DNA of 59,653 nt from Clostridiales bacterium (GCA_004555205.1 SFIY01000019.1:1-59653), one strand, 5' to 3'. Counted from the stretch's first letter, positions 49,443-58,522 are shown. The notes: generated from the letters alone by a model not told the origin. Numbers and translations: made by a program.

Positions 49443-50574
49443 CCTCGCTCTCCTCCTCTTCCGGGTCAAACTCTACATCGCTCATCTCCTCATATTCTTC
49501 GGAGTAGGAGCTGTAGTCGCCGAACATACCGGAATACTCGCTCTTCTTCATAATGTGGAAGCCCTCCGGGTCGATCTTCACGCCGATACGGGCGCCCACC
49601 GGCGAATGGTCGGTGGTCTGGATCAGCCATTTAAAGCCGCGGAAGTCCACGATGATGTCGTACTGCATGCCCTTGAAGGTCACATTGGTGACCGTTCCCA
49701 CCAACTGGCCCTGCTCCACAGGCACGATGTCAATATCCTCGGGGCGGATGACCACATCCACAGGCTCATTCTCGGCAAAGCCGCCGTCCACACAGGGAAA
49801 CTGCTTGCCGTACATCTTCACCACATTATCGCGCACCATGACGCCGTTGAGAATATTGCTCTCGCCGATAAAGTCCGCCACAAAGGCATTCTTCGGCTCG
49901 TTATAAATATCCTCCGGCGTGCCGATCTGCTGAATACGGCCCTTATCCATGACGACCACCGTGTCAGACATGGTCAGCGCCTCTTCCTGATCGTGGGTCA
50001 CATATATAAACGTAATGCCCATCTGCTGCTGGATACGCTTCAATTCGTTTTGCATATCCTTACGCAGACGCAGATCCAACGCTCCCAGCGGTTCGTCCAA
50101 AAGCAAAACCTTGGGGCGGTTCACCAGCGCTCTGGCAATGGCCACGCGCTGCTGCTGGCCGCCGGAAAGCTGATCGATACGGCGCTGGCCGAAGCCCTTC
50201 AAAGACACCACTTCCAGCATCTCGTTTACGCGCTCTTCAATCTCTTTTTCCGGTACCTTGGCAATGCGCAGGCCGAAAGCGATGTTTTCAAATACGTCCA
50301 AATGCGGGAACAACGCATATTTTTGGAACACGGTGTTGATCTGCCGCTTATGAGGCGGAACATCATTGATCCTTACGCCGTCGAAGGTCACATCACCCGA
50401 TGTGGGCGTTGCAAATCCTGCGATGATACGCAGCGTTGTGGTCTTGCCGCAGCCGCTGGGTCCAAGCAGCGTAAGGAATTCGGAATCATTGATATAAAGG
50501 TTGATGTTATCGAGTACCAGCTCGTCGTCAAACGCCATGCAGAGATTCCGCAGGCGAATCAACTCTTTGGACAT
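49432..50574 (-). CDS. potA: Spermidine/putrescine ABC ATP-binding protein PotA
   Basis: 380-aa ATPase. Walker A LGPSGCGKTTTLR (about 38-50), Q-loop FQKYALFPHL, signature LSGGQQQRVAIA, Walker B VLLLDEPLGALD, switch His in VTHDQEEA; C-terminal TOBE domain (about 240-350). A glutamate/aspartate-rich tail (last 30 residues) is unusual for the family. First gene of potA-potB-potCD-thioesterase. Confidence 0.95.
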   Translation of the reverse strand: MSKELIRLRNLCMAFDDELVLDNINLYINDSEFLTLLGPSGCGKTTTLRIIAGFATPTSGDVTFDGVRINDVPPHKRQINTVFQKYALFPHLDVFENIAFGLRIAKVPEKEIEERVNEMLEVVSLKGFGQRRIDQLSGGQQQRVAIARALVNRPKVLLLDEPLGALDLRLRKDMQNELKRIQQQMGITFIYVTHDQEEALTMSDTVVVMDKGRIQQIGTPEDIYNEPKNAFVADFIGESNILNGVMVRDNVVKMYGKQFPCVDGGFAENEPVDVVIRPEDIDIVPVEQGQLVGTVTNVTFKGMQYDIIVDFRGFKWLIQTTDHSPVGARIGVKIDPEGFHIMKKSEYSGMFGDYSSYSEEYEEMSDVEFDPEEEESEDEK

Positions 50575-50672
50575 TTATCCTCCCCCGTTCATAGTAAGAT
50601 GTGCCGCGTTTCGCTGTTCAAAAGGGGCTTTTGTTCCCATAGCCGATTTTTTCGTTGAAATTTGACGGATTC

Positions 50673-50701
50673 AATATATATAAAAATTACACAAAAGTCA
50701 A
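50673..50701 (-). promoter_or_regulatory. Sigma-A promoter of the pot operon
   Basis: Minus strand TTGACT (50696-50701), 17-bp spacer, TATATT (50673-50678). The leader to potA is about 95 nt and includes a small CAAAAG/CTTTTG hairpin; no riboswitch recognised. Confidence 0.7.
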
Positions 50702-50721
50702 TGAATTTTCCCCTCTTTTGC

Positions 50722-50755
50722 AAAAAAATACGCAGGGCTGTCCGAAAACCCTGCG
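50722..50755 (-). terminator. Terminator after the RluA-type gene
   Basis: 7-bp GC stem (50749-50755 with 50731-50737), 11-nt loop, then TATTTTTTT on the minus strand. Confidence 0.8.
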
Positions 50756-50765
50756 CAGAATGTTT

Positions 50766-51722
50766 TTATCCGAAATATTTGTCCCGGAAGGGCACATGTT
50801 CCACCGTAAAAGTCCTGCCCCTGAGATAGTTCAGCAGCCCCGCGTCCGTGGGGAAATCGAAGGTGAGCCGATAGGCGCAGAGCGCCTGCCTTGTCTCGCC
50901 GTACCGACGGTTCTTCTCGCCGATGCCGTACTTGCCGTCGCCCAAAAGCGGGCAGCCCAGATCGGCAAAGCCGGCGCGGATCTGGTGCGTGCGGCCGGTT
51001 TGCAGCTCTACCTCCAGCAAGCTCAGCTCGCCCCGCGTTTCCAGCGTGCGGTAGCGTGTCAGCGCCGTCTTGGCGCCGGGCACCGGGCGGTGATAGACCG
51101 ATACCTGCTTTTTCTTCTCGTCCTTCAAAAGAAAGCACTCGATCCTGCCCTCCGGCGGCTTTGGCGCACCGAGGGTGATACACAGATAGCGCTTGTCAAT
51201 CTCGCGGTCACGGATCTTCTCATTGATGATGCGCAGTGTTTCGGCGTTTTTCGCCGCGATCACCAGTCCGCCGGTATTGCGGTCAATTCGGTTGCAAAGC
51301 GCCGGCGTGAATGCATTCTCCCAGCGGGGGTTCCACTCGCGCTTCTGATAGAGATACGCCTGAATATGGTTGATGAGCGTATTGACTTTTTCTGTTTCAT
51401 CGGCATGCACCACAAGGCCGGGACGCTTATTGAGCAGCAGGATGTTCTCGTCCTCGTAGACAATGTCCAGGCTCGGCTTGAACAGCGTAAGGAACATATT
51501 TTCCTCGCAGGGCTTGTCAAAAAACTCGTCATTGATGTATAATTGCAGAACATCGCCCGCCTGCAGGCGTTGGTCACGCCGGGCACGGCCCCCGTTGACC
51601 TTGATGCGCTTGATGCGGATGTACTTTTGCAGCAGTGCCGGCGGCAGCAGCGGCAGCGATTTGGATACAAAGCGGTCCAGCCTTTGGCCGGCATCGTTTT
51701 TCCCAACGGTCATTTCTCGCAT
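50766..51722 (-). CDS. RluA-family pseudouridine synthase
   Basis: 318-aa RNA pseudouridine synthase: N-terminal S4 domain (about 12-70), catalytic motif as NRIDRNTGGLVI (families more often have HRLDRxTSG), and LQTGRTHQIRAGFADLGCPLLGD near the C-terminus. The catalytic Asp is present. The target uridine (RluC/D/YjbO-like) cannot be named. ATG 51722 follows GGGGAGG. Confidence 0.9.
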   Translation of the reverse strand: MREMTVGKNDAGQRLDRFVSKSLPLLPPALLQKYIRIKRIKVNGGRARRDQRLQAGDVLQLYINDEFFDKPCEENMFLTLFKPSLDIVYEDENILLLNKRPGLVVHADETEKVNTLINHIQAYLYQKREWNPRWENAFTPALCNRIDRNTGGLVIAAKNAETLRIINEKIRDREIDKRYLCITLGAPKPPEGRIECFLLKDEKKKQVSVYHRPVPGAKTALTRYRTLETRGELSLLEVELQTGRTHQIRAGFADLGCPLLGDGKYGIGEKNRRYGETRQALCAYRLTFDFPTDAGLLNYLRGRTFTVEHVPFRDKYFG

Positions 51723-51754
51723 AGAGGCCCTCCCCTGCTATGGTTCTATGGCCT

Positions 51755-51782
51755 ATTCTATCCTATTTTTGAAAAAAGTCAA
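51755..51782 (-). promoter_or_regulatory. Promoter of the RluA-type gene
   Basis: Minus strand TTGACT (51777-51782), 16-bp spacer, TAGAAT (51755-51760). Its -35 lies only 19 bp from the -35 of the divergent yceD promoter. Confidence 0.6.
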
Positions 51783-51801
51783 AATATTTGTCAGAAAATA
51801 T

Positions 51802-51830
51802 TTGACAAGCGTTTGCCTATCCACTATAAT
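51802..51830 (+). promoter_or_regulatory. Perfect-consensus sigma-A promoter of yceD-rpmF
   Basis: TTGACA (51802-51807), 17-bp spacer, TATAAT (51825-51830): both hexamers exact. ATG 27 bp downstream. Confidence 0.92.
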
Positions 51831-51857
51831 AGTAGCCGTGTCATTGCGAGGTGTGCT

Positions 51858-52361
51858 ATGCGTTTGAATGTAAACAAGCTGCTTCATACGCCGGGTTCCG
51901 GGCAGGATTTTCATTTTGAAATGGACCTGCGCGATCAGGAATTTGACGGTATGTATCCCGTGGAAAATCCGGTTGTTGTGGACGGCCGGATACACAACGA
52001 GGCCGGTATGCTTTTGTTGGATCTTCAAGCGGATACAACGCTCCACTGTGTATGTGACCGGTGTGCGGAGGATTTCGACGAGCCGAAAACCGTTTCCTAT
52101 TCGTGCGTTCTGGCCGAGGAGAAACAGTTTGAGGACAGCGAGGATATCGTCCTGCTGGAAAATGACGAGGTGGACCTGGAGGAGATTGCCCGGGTCGCGT
52201 TCATCCTTGCTATGGACACAAAGCATCTTTGCTCAGAGGACTGTAAGGGCCTTTGTTCAGGCTGCGGTGTGAATCTGAACCGCGAGGCTTGCCGGTGCAA
52301 GCGTCAGGTCGATCCCCGATTGGCTGCGCTGGCCAAGCTCTTGGAACAGAACGACGAGTAA
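51858..52361 (+). CDS. yceD: DUF177 (YceD) ribosome-associated protein
   Basis: 167-aa YceD/DUF177 protein, linked to 23S rRNA accumulation in bacteria and plants. Conserved CVCDRCAEDFDEP, the acidic central part, and the C-terminal Cys cluster CSEDCKGLCSGCGVNLN with ACRC. ATG 51858 with GAGGTG six bases upstream. Always paired with rpmF, which starts 54 bp later. Confidence 0.94.
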   Translation: MRLNVNKLLHTPGSGQDFHFEMDLRDQEFDGMYPVENPVVVDGRIHNEAGMLLLDLQADTTLHCVCDRCAEDFDEPKTVSYSCVLAEEKQFEDSEDIVLLENDEVDLEEIARVAFILAMDTKHLCSEDCKGLCSGCGVNLNREACRCKRQVDPRLAALAKLLEQNDE

Positions 52362-52415
52362 GATATCAAAAAATCAATTACTGCACATCGCAGTTAAGAC
52401 CAAGGAGGTGTCAAC

Positions 52416-52613
52416 ATGGCAGTACCTAAGGGAAAAGTATCCAAACAAAGACGCAATAAGAGACGCAGCTCCGTATGGAAGCTGAGTGCTCCCGCTCTGG
52501 TGGCTTGCCCCAAGTGCGGTGCATTGCATCTGCCTCACAGAATGTGCCCCGAGTGCGGTACCTACAACGGCCGCGAGGTCAAGGCGGTCAAGTCTGTGGC
52601 TGCAGGCAAATAA
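52416..52613 (+). CDS. rpmF: 50S ribosomal protein L32
   Basis: 65-aa L32. AVPKGKVSKQRRNKRRS start and zinc pairs CPKCG and CPECG. Strong AAGGAGG ribosome site. Confidence 0.97.
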   Translation: MAVPKGKVSKQRRNKRRSSVWKLSAPALVACPKCGALHLPHRMCPECGTYNGREVKAVKSVAAGK

Positions 52614-52632
52614 TTACCGTGTGTCCTTGTTG

Positions 52633-52668
52633 GGAGGGAAGATGTCATCTTCCCTCCTTACTTTTTTT
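52633..52668 (+). terminator. Terminator after rpmF
   Basis: 11-bp perfect stem (52633-52643 with 52647-52657), 3-nt loop, then TTACTTTTTTT. Confidence 0.9.
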
Positions 52669-52698
52669 GTATAAACAGCCTATTTCCCGCTTTTTTCG

Positions 52699-52727
52699 TT
52701 GCAAAGGACAGCGGTTTCGTCTATAAT
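52699..52727 (+). promoter_or_regulatory. Sigma-A promoter of the DUF512-der-plsY unit
   Basis: TTGCAA (52699-52704), 17-bp spacer, TATAAT (52722-52727), about 60 bp before the DUF512 start. Confidence 0.8.
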
Positions 52728-52787
52728 AAATAAGTTATCATGTGGTATTATGCGAATTTATAAGAAATATTATCGAGGAACAACAAA

Positions 52788-54092
52788 ATGAGCACTGTGA
52801 TTATCGGTATTGACCGGCACTCCCCTGCCGAGCGCGCTCACATCCGCGTCGGCGAAAAGCTGCTGACCATCAACGGTCACCAGATCGCCGATGTATTGGA
52901 TTACCGCTTTTATGGATATGATGCTATTGCCGATCTGACGCTGCAGCAGACGGACGGCAGCGTGCGTGAGGTGCGGATTCGCAAGGCGGAGGGCCGGGAT
53001 CTGGGATTGAACTTTGACACCTATCTGATGGATGAAATGCGCTCCTGCGCCAACCACTGCATCTTCTGCTTTGTGGATCAGATGCCGCCCAACATGCGCC
53101 AATCGCTCTATTTCAAGGACGATGACGCCCGCTTGAGCTTTCTGTTGGGCAACTACATTACCCTGACCAATCTGACCGAGCGGGAGGCGCAGCGTATTAT
53201 TGACCTGCACATCTCCCCCATCAATGTCTCCGTCCACACCACTGACCCCCAACTGCACTGCACCATGCTGGGCAACAAAAACGCCGCCCGCTCCCTGGAG
53301 TACATGCGCGCTTTCGGCAAGGCCGGTATCCAAATGAACGGACAAATCGTTGTCTGCCCCGGCTGGAATGACGGCGAGCAGCTCCGCCGCACCCTGTCCG
53401 ATCTGATGGATATGGGATTCCATAGCTGCTCATTGGTGCCCGTAGGCTTAACCAAATACCGCAAGGGCCTGGCCAAGCTCCGGCCTGTGGACGGCAAGGC
53501 TGCCGGGGAAATCATCGACATTGCCGAGGAGTACGGCAGAAAGTGTCTGGAGCAGCTCGGCACACGCCTGTTTTTCTGCGCCGACGAGCTGTTCCTGCGC
53601 GCAGGCCGCCCCCTGCCCGGGGAGGACTATTACGAGGGCTACGGCCAGTTGGAAAACGGCGTAGGCATGCTGCGCTCTTTGGAACAGGAGTTCCTGTCTG
53701 CGCTGTCCTGGGAGGAGCTGCCCGCAGAGCCCACGCCCTTCACCATTGCCACCGGCCGCGCCGCCGAAGACTTTTTGCGCGGACTGCTGCATAAGGCGCA
53801 GGAGCGGTTTCCCGGCTTAAAGGGACAGGTCATCGGTATCGACAACGACTTTTTCGGTCACACCATCGATGTGGCCGGTCTGCTGACGGGGCAGGACCTG
53901 TCCAAGCAGCTGCGCGCCCATGAATTGGGCGGGCGTGTGCTGCTGCCGCTGCATATGCTGCGCCACGGCGAAACGGTGTTCCTTGACGACTACACCGTGG
54001 AGCGGCTGCAAGAAGAAATTCACTGTCCTGTTCAGATCGTCGGCACCGACGGCGGCGATCTGGCGGACGCCATGTTTGAAAGGGAGGTGTAA
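52788..54092 (+). CDS. DUF512 radical-SAM-like protein with PDZ domain
   Basis: 434-aa protein: N-terminal PDZ-like domain (about 1-70, SPAERAHIRVGEKLLTINGH), radical-SAM cluster motif SCANHCIFCFVDQMPPNMR (C-x3-C-x2-C, about 84-91), and a C-terminal DUF512 domain (about 230-430). The family is widespread in Clostridia next to der; its reaction is unknown. It precedes der by 3 bp. Confidence 0.88.
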   Translation: MSTVIIGIDRHSPAERAHIRVGEKLLTINGHQIADVLDYRFYGYDAIADLTLQQTDGSVREVRIRKAEGRDLGLNFDTYLMDEMRSCANHCIFCFVDQMPPNMRQSLYFKDDDARLSFLLGNYITLTNLTEREAQRIIDLHISPINVSVHTTDPQLHCTMLGNKNAARSLEYMRAFGKAGIQMNGQIVVCPGWNDGEQLRRTLSDLMDMGFHSCSLVPVGLTKYRKGLAKLRPVDGKAAGEIIDIAEEYGRKCLEQLGTRLFFCADELFLRAGRPLPGEDYYEGYGQLENGVGMLRSLEQEFLSALSWEELPAEPTPFTIATGRAAEDFLRGLLHKAQERFPGLKGQVIGIDNDFFGHTIDVAGLLTGQDLSKQLRAHELGGRVLLPLHMLRHGETVFLDDYTVERLQEEIHCPVQIVGTDGGDLADAMFEREV

Positions 54093-54095
54093 ACC

Positions 54096-55424
54096 ATGTC
54101 CAAACCTATCATTGCTATCGTGGGGCGCCCCAATGTGGGCAAATCCATGCTGTTTAACAAGTTGATCGGCAAGCGCCTTTCCATCGTGGAGGACACGCCG
54201 GGTGTCACCCGCGACCGTATTTACGGCGAGTCCGACTGGTGCGGCCGCAAGTTCACACTGGTGGATACCGGCGGTATCGAGCCGAGCACGGACAATCAAA
54301 TCCTGGCCTTTATGCGCGAACAGGCGCAGATCGCCATTGAAAACGCCACCGTTATCGTACTGGTCACCGACATCAAAACCGGCATGACCGCCGCCGACCA
54401 GGAAGTGGCCAATATGCTGCAGCGCTCCAAAAAGCCCATCGTGCTGGCCGTCAACAAGGTGGATTCCACCGGCAATCTGGACCCCGAATTTTACGAGTTC
54501 TACAACCTGGGGCTCGGCGATCCCATTGCCATCTCCGCCGTACACGGCCACGGCACCGGCGATCTGCTGGATGCCTGCGTGCAGTACTTCCCGCCGGAGG
54601 GCGACGAGGAGGAAGAGGATGATGTGATCCAGGTGGCCATCATCGGTAAGCCCAATGTGGGCAAGTCCTCCCTGACCAACAAAATTCTGGGCGAGCAGCG
54701 CGTGATCGTCAGCAATGTGGCCGGTACCACCCGGGACGCCATCGACTCCTATTTTGAAAACGCGCAGGGCAAGTATAACTTTATCGACACGGCCGGTATA
54801 CGCAAAAAGTCCAAGGTGGACGACAACATCGAGAAATACAGCGTGCTGCGTGCCACCATGGCCATCGAGCGAAGCGATGTATGTCTTATCATGATCGACG
54901 CCCAGGAGGGCGTCACCGAGCAGGACACAAAGGTGGCGGGTCTGGCTCACGAAGCAGGCAAGGCCTGTATCATCGTGGTCAACAAGTGGGATCTTATCGA
55001 GAAGGACGGCAAGACCATGGATCGTATGCGCGAGGACATTCGCCGCGATCTGAGCTACATGACCTATGCCCCGATCCTGTTTATTTCCGCCATGACCGGT
55101 CAGCGCGTGAGCCGTCTGTTTGAGCTGATCAACTACGTCTACGACCAGGCCTCCACCCGCATTACCACCGGCATGCTCAACAGCGTGCTGGCCGATGCGC
55201 AGACCCGCGTACAGCCGCCTACGGACAAGGGCCGCCGTTTGAAGATCTATTACATGACGCAGGTGGGCATCAAGCCGCCTCACTTCGTGATATTCTGCAA
55301 CGACAAGAAACTGTTCCACTTCTCCTACCGCCGGTATCTGGAAAACCAGATCCGCAATGTGTTCGGTTTGGAGGGTACCCCCATTATCATGACCATTCGC
55401 CAGAAAGGCGAGGAGGATAACTAA
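54096..55424 (+). CDS. der: Ribosome-assembly GTPase Der (EngA)
   Basis: 442-aa tandem GTPase for 50S assembly. First G domain: GRPNVGKSMLFN, DTPGVTRDR, DTGGIEP, NKVDS. Second: GKPNVGKSSLTN, GTTRDAID, DTAGIR, NKWDLIE. C-terminal KH-like domain ends in IIMTIRQKGEE. Between DUF512 and plsY at 3-bp spacing. Confidence 0.97.
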   Translation: MSKPIIAIVGRPNVGKSMLFNKLIGKRLSIVEDTPGVTRDRIYGESDWCGRKFTLVDTGGIEPSTDNQILAFMREQAQIAIENATVIVLVTDIKTGMTAADQEVANMLQRSKKPIVLAVNKVDSTGNLDPEFYEFYNLGLGDPIAISAVHGHGTGDLLDACVQYFPPEGDEEEEDDVIQVAIIGKPNVGKSSLTNKILGEQRVIVSNVAGTTRDAIDSYFENAQGKYNFIDTAGIRKKSKVDDNIEKYSVLRATMAIERSDVCLIMIDAQEGVTEQDTKVAGLAHEAGKACIIVVNKWDLIEKDGKTMDRMREDIRRDLSYMTYAPILFISAMTGQRVSRLFELINYVYDQASTRITTGMLNSVLADAQTRVQPPTDKGRRLKIYYMTQVGIKPPHFVIFCNDKKLFHFSYRRYLENQIRNVFGLEGTPIIMTIRQKGEEDN

Positions 55425-55427
55425 GCC

Positions 55428-56066
55428 ATGCCCATTCTTTTCACCATTGCACTGATCCTGCTGGTATCGTACCTGCTGGGCTGTTTTAACGGCTCTGTCA
55501 TGACCTCCCATTTCATTATCCGCGACGATGTGCGCAAGCACGGCAGCGGCAATGCCGGACTGACCAATTTTTACCGCACCTACGGCGCAAAATACGCCCT
55601 GTGTGTCATTTTCTGCGACATGCTCAAAATGGTCGTGGCGGGCCTGATCGGCGGCTACCTGTTCCGGTATCTCCACGGCGATTGGACGCTGGGGCTGCTG
55701 CTGGCAGGCATCGGCTGCGAATTGGGTCATATGTTCCCCGTGTTCTTCGGTTTCAAGGGCGGCAAGGGCATTTTGTCCGGCGGTACGCTGGTCATTATGC
55801 TGGACTGGCGCGTGGCATTGATCGCCTGGGCGCTGTTTATACTGCTTTGGCTGGTCACCAAATATGTGTCCCTGGGCTCCGTTTGCGGCACGGCTACCGT
55901 GCCCGTCACCACCTTCCTTTTCCTGGGACATAACTGGCTGTACTTTGCGCTGTCTCTGGTGGTGGTGGGTCTGATTATCTACTGTCACCGCGAAAATATC
56001 GTGCGCCTTGTCAAACACCAGGAAAACAAATTCTCCTGGCATATCGGCCCTCCCGAGCAGCAGTGA
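55428..56066 (+). CDS. plsY: Acyl-phosphate:glycerol-3-phosphate acyltransferase PlsY
   Basis: 212-aa membrane enzyme for the first acylation of glycerol-3-phosphate. Three catalytic motifs: HGSGNAGLTNFYRTYG (about 39-54), GHMFPVFFGFKGGKGIL, and CHRENIVRL near the end. About five transmembrane helices. der-plsY pairing is typical of Firmicutes. Confidence 0.95.
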   Translation: MPILFTIALILLVSYLLGCFNGSVMTSHFIIRDDVRKHGSGNAGLTNFYRTYGAKYALCVIFCDMLKMVVAGLIGGYLFRYLHGDWTLGLLLAGIGCELGHMFPVFFGFKGGKGILSGGTLVIMLDWRVALIAWALFILLWLVTKYVSLGSVCGTATVPVTTFLFLGHNWLYFALSLVVVGLIIYCHRENIVRLVKHQENKFSWHIGPPEQQ

Positions 56067-56068
56067 AC

Positions 56069-56095
56069 TTTTGCATGAGTTTTATTCATGCAAAA
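56069..56095 (+). terminator. AT-rich hairpin after plsY
   Basis: 10-bp perfect stem (56069-56078 with 56086-56095), 7-nt loop. No T-tract follows, so termination may be weak. Confidence 0.4.
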
Positions 56096-56111
56096 TATGA
56101 AATGCCATCGT

Positions 56112-56140
56112 TTTACAAATGGTAAATTTTATGGTATCCT
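56112..56140 (+). promoter_or_regulatory. Possible promoter of the EamA transporter gene
   Basis: TTTACA (56112-56117), 17-bp spacer, TATCCT (56135-56140). Confidence 0.5.
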
Positions 56141-56196
56141 GTACTCAAATAGAACAGTCGTGAGACGAATCTGACAAGGAAGGGAACGAATATTGC

Positions 56197-57117
56197 GTGA
56201 AACATAATCAAGTACGCCAAATTGTATTTCCGCTGCTGACTGCCCTGATTTGGGGTACCTCTTTCGTGGCGCAGGATGTGTGCTCGGAAAAAATGGGAGC
56301 TATGACCTTCAATGCCGTTCGCTCCTACATCGCGGTGATCGCTCTGCTGCTGATTATTTTTATTTTTGGGAAGCTGAAGAAAGACAAGCCGCAGCTTACC
56401 ACGGAGCAAAAGAAGCAGGGCCGCAAGCAGCTGTGGATCGGCGGCTTTTGCTGCGGTACGGCGCTGGCTGTCGGCGCAAACCTGCAGCAGGCCGGTCTCG
56501 GCGCCGGCACCGATGCAGGCAAGGCGGGTTTTATTACCGCTCTGTATATCGTGCTGGTCCCGATTTTCGGTCTGTTTTTCAAGAAAAAGGTGTCGCTGCC
56601 GGTTTGGATCAGCGTGGCTTTGGCGGTGATCGCCCTGTATCTGCTGTGTGTCAACGGTGCGCTGACAATCGCCTACGGCGATCTGCTGATGCTCCTTTGC
56701 GCGGCGTTCTTCGCCATCCATATTCTGGTGATCGATCATTTTACCCAGTTCGTGGACGGCATGAAGCTAAGCTGTATTCAGTTTTTGGTGGCAGGCACCT
56801 GGTCTTTCATCGGTATGCTTATCTTTGAGCAGCCCGATTGGAGCGCCGTTCTCTCCTGCGCACTGCCGATTCTGTATGTGGGCATTTTCTCCAGCGGCGT
56901 GGCGTATACGCTGCAAATTCTGGCACAGAAGGACTCCAACCCCACGGTGGTCACCATCCTTTTGAGCATGGAATCCGTGTTCGCCGTTATTTCCGGCGCC
57001 ATCCTGCTGCATCAGCAGATGACAGGCCGCGAATACTTCGGCTGCGTGCTGATGTTTGTGGCGGTGCTGTTGGCCCAGATCCCCAATCCGTTTGAAAAGA
57101 AAAAAGCCGTCGTATAA
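56197..57117 (+). CDS. DMT-family (EamA) transporter
   Basis: 306-aa exporter/importer with ten predicted helices and two EamA repeats. N-terminus IVFPLLTALIWGTSFVAQD and mid-protein DAGKAGFITALYIVLVPIFGLF are typical. Start is GTG 56197; AAGGAAGGG lies about 12 bases upstream, rather far, and no better start is visible. Substrate unknown. Confidence 0.9.
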   Translation: MKHNQVRQIVFPLLTALIWGTSFVAQDVCSEKMGAMTFNAVRSYIAVIALLLIIFIFGKLKKDKPQLTTEQKKQGRKQLWIGGFCCGTALAVGANLQQAGLGAGTDAGKAGFITALYIVLVPIFGLFFKKKVSLPVWISVALAVIALYLLCVNGALTIAYGDLLMLLCAAFFAIHILVIDHFTQFVDGMKLSCIQFLVAGTWSFIGMLIFEQPDWSAVLSCALPILYVGIFSSGVAYTLQILAQKDSNPTVVTILLSMESVFAVISGAILLHQQMTGREYFGCVLMFVAVLLAQIPNPFEKKKAVV

Positions 57118-57131
57118 AGACATCAAATCAT

Positions 57132-57166
57132 AAAATCTCTCCGGCCCTTGGTCGGAGAGATTTTTT
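57132..57166 (+). terminator. Terminator after the EamA gene
   Basis: 12-bp stem (AAAATCTCTCCG with CGGAGAGATTTT), ending in TTTTTT at 57161-57166. Confidence 0.85.
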
Positions 57167-57176
57167 ACATGCAACA

Positions 57177-57211
57177 AAACCGGCGCTGCCTGACAGGCAG
57201 CGCCGGTTTGC
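57177..57211 (-). terminator. Terminator after thrC
   Basis: 14-bp perfect stem (57177-57190 with 57196-57209), 5-nt loop, short T run on the minus strand. Placed back to back with the EamA terminator. Confidence 0.8.
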
Positions 57212-57229
57212 GTCTTTATACAGGTTTAC

Positions 57230-58471
57230 TTACTCGACGGTCACGCCGCGCTCAGCAAAGCCCTTGACCATCAGATCCAGGTCCGGCTCAATGTGCAGCG
57301 GCTCACCGGCGGACTTGATGGCGTTGGCCACATCCTTCAGGCCGTTGCCGGTCACTACGGAAACCACGGTGGCGTCCTTCCCGATCAGACCCTCTTCGCA
57401 GACCTTCTTCAGCGCAGCGGTGCCGGTGACGCCGGCAGGCTCGCCGAATACGCCGCAGGTCTTGCCCAGCAGGCGCTGGGCGGCCAGAATCTCCTCGTCG
57501 GTCACGCACACGGCGATGCCGTTGGATTCGCGGATAGCGGCCAGTGCCTTATCGGCGTTGCGGGGCACGCCCACGGAGATGGAGTCGGCAATGGTATTCT
57601 CGTCCATGGGATACCATTCCGCGTTATCCTGAATGGCGCGGTTGATGGGATAGCAGCCATAGGACTGGGCAGAGATCAGGCGGGGCAGCTTATCAATGAA
57701 GCCGATGGCGTACAGGTCCTTCAGACCCTTCCATACACCGGCGATGGTGCAGCCGTCGCCCACGGAGATCGCCAGATAGTCGGGCATCTCCCAGTTCAAC
57801 TGCTCAGCGATCTCCAGCGCAACGGTCTTCTTGCCCTCGGACAGGTAGGGGTTGATCGCCGCGTTGCGGTTGTACCAGCCGTACTTGTCAATGGCCTCGG
57901 CGGACATCTTAAAGGTCTCCTCATAGTTGCCCTTGACGGAGATCACATTGGCGCCGAAAATCATCAGCTGGGCGACCTTGCCCTTCGGCGCACGGTCGGG
58001 AACGAAGATGTAGGTCTTCAGGCCCGCCGCAGCGGCGTTGCCGGCCAGAGAGGAGGCGGCGTTGCCGGTGGATGAACAGGCAATGGTCTTTGCACCGGCC
58101 TCGATGGCCTTGGCGACCGCCATGGCGCTGGCACGGTCCTTCAAAGAGGCGGTGGGGTTCTGACCGTCGTCCTTGACCCACAGCTTCTTGATGCCCAGCA
58201 TCTCGGCCAGACGAGGTTCCTCGTACAGGGGGCTCCAGCCCACACGCAGCGGCGTGTCGGGCGTGCTCTCCTCCACGGGCAGCAGCTCACGGTAGCGCCA
58301 CATGGAGCGATTATCGCGCTTTTGAAGCGTTTCCTTGGTCAGCACGGTCTTGATATATTCATAATCATATACGATATCCAGAATACCGCCGCATTCGCAA
58401 TTGGTCAGGTCGGGCGTGGCCTCATAGGTCTTGCCGCACTTGACACACTTGCCGTATTTTACATTTTTCAT
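57230..58471 (-). CDS. thrC: Threonine synthase
   Basis: 413-aa PLP enzyme converting O-phosphohomoserine to threonine. N-terminal zinc-ribbon-like CVKCGKTYEATPDLTNCECGG (short-type plant-like/archaeal ThrC), PLP lysine in TASLKDRASAM, ACSSTGNAASSLAG phosphate loop, SVGDGCTIAGVWKG. AAGGAG before the ATG. Threonine synthase with no hom or thrB nearby. Confidence 0.93.
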   Translation of the reverse strand: MKNVKYGKCVKCGKTYEATPDLTNCECGGILDIVYDYEYIKTVLTKETLQKRDNRSMWRYRELLPVEESTPDTPLRVGWSPLYEEPRLAEMLGIKKLWVKDDGQNPTASLKDRASAMAVAKAIEAGAKTIACSSTGNAASSLAGNAAAAGLKTYIFVPDRAPKGKVAQLMIFGANVISVKGNYEETFKMSAEAIDKYGWYNRNAAINPYLSEGKKTVALEIAEQLNWEMPDYLAISVGDGCTIAGVWKGLKDLYAIGFIDKLPRLISAQSYGCYPINRAIQDNAEWYPMDENTIADSISVGVPRNADKALAAIRESNGIAVCVTDEEILAAQRLLGKTCGVFGEPAGVTGTAALKKVCEEGLIGKDATVVSVVTGNGLKDVANAIKSAGEPLHIEPDLDLMVKGFAERGVTVE

Positions 58472-58496
58472 GGTACATTTCTCCTTGTCATACGGA

Positions 58497-58522
58497 AAGG
58501 GCGGGGCTGATGCCCCGCCCTT
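58497..58522 (-). terminator. GC hairpin between the PLP-enzyme gene and thrC
   Basis: 11-bp perfect stem (58497-58507 with 58512-58522), 4-nt loop, no T-tract on the minus strand. It may be a processing or attenuation structure ahead of thrC. Confidence 0.45.

Noticed and set aside
50575..50670. Riboswitch in the potA leader
   Set aside because: Only a small 6-bp hairpin; no conserved core of a known class is recognisable.
53817..56042. 741-codon minus-strand reading frame
   Set aside because: Lies opposite der, plsY and part of the DUF512 gene, which have clear motifs and ribosome sites; the product is low-complexity in His and Gln, typical of an antisense shadow.
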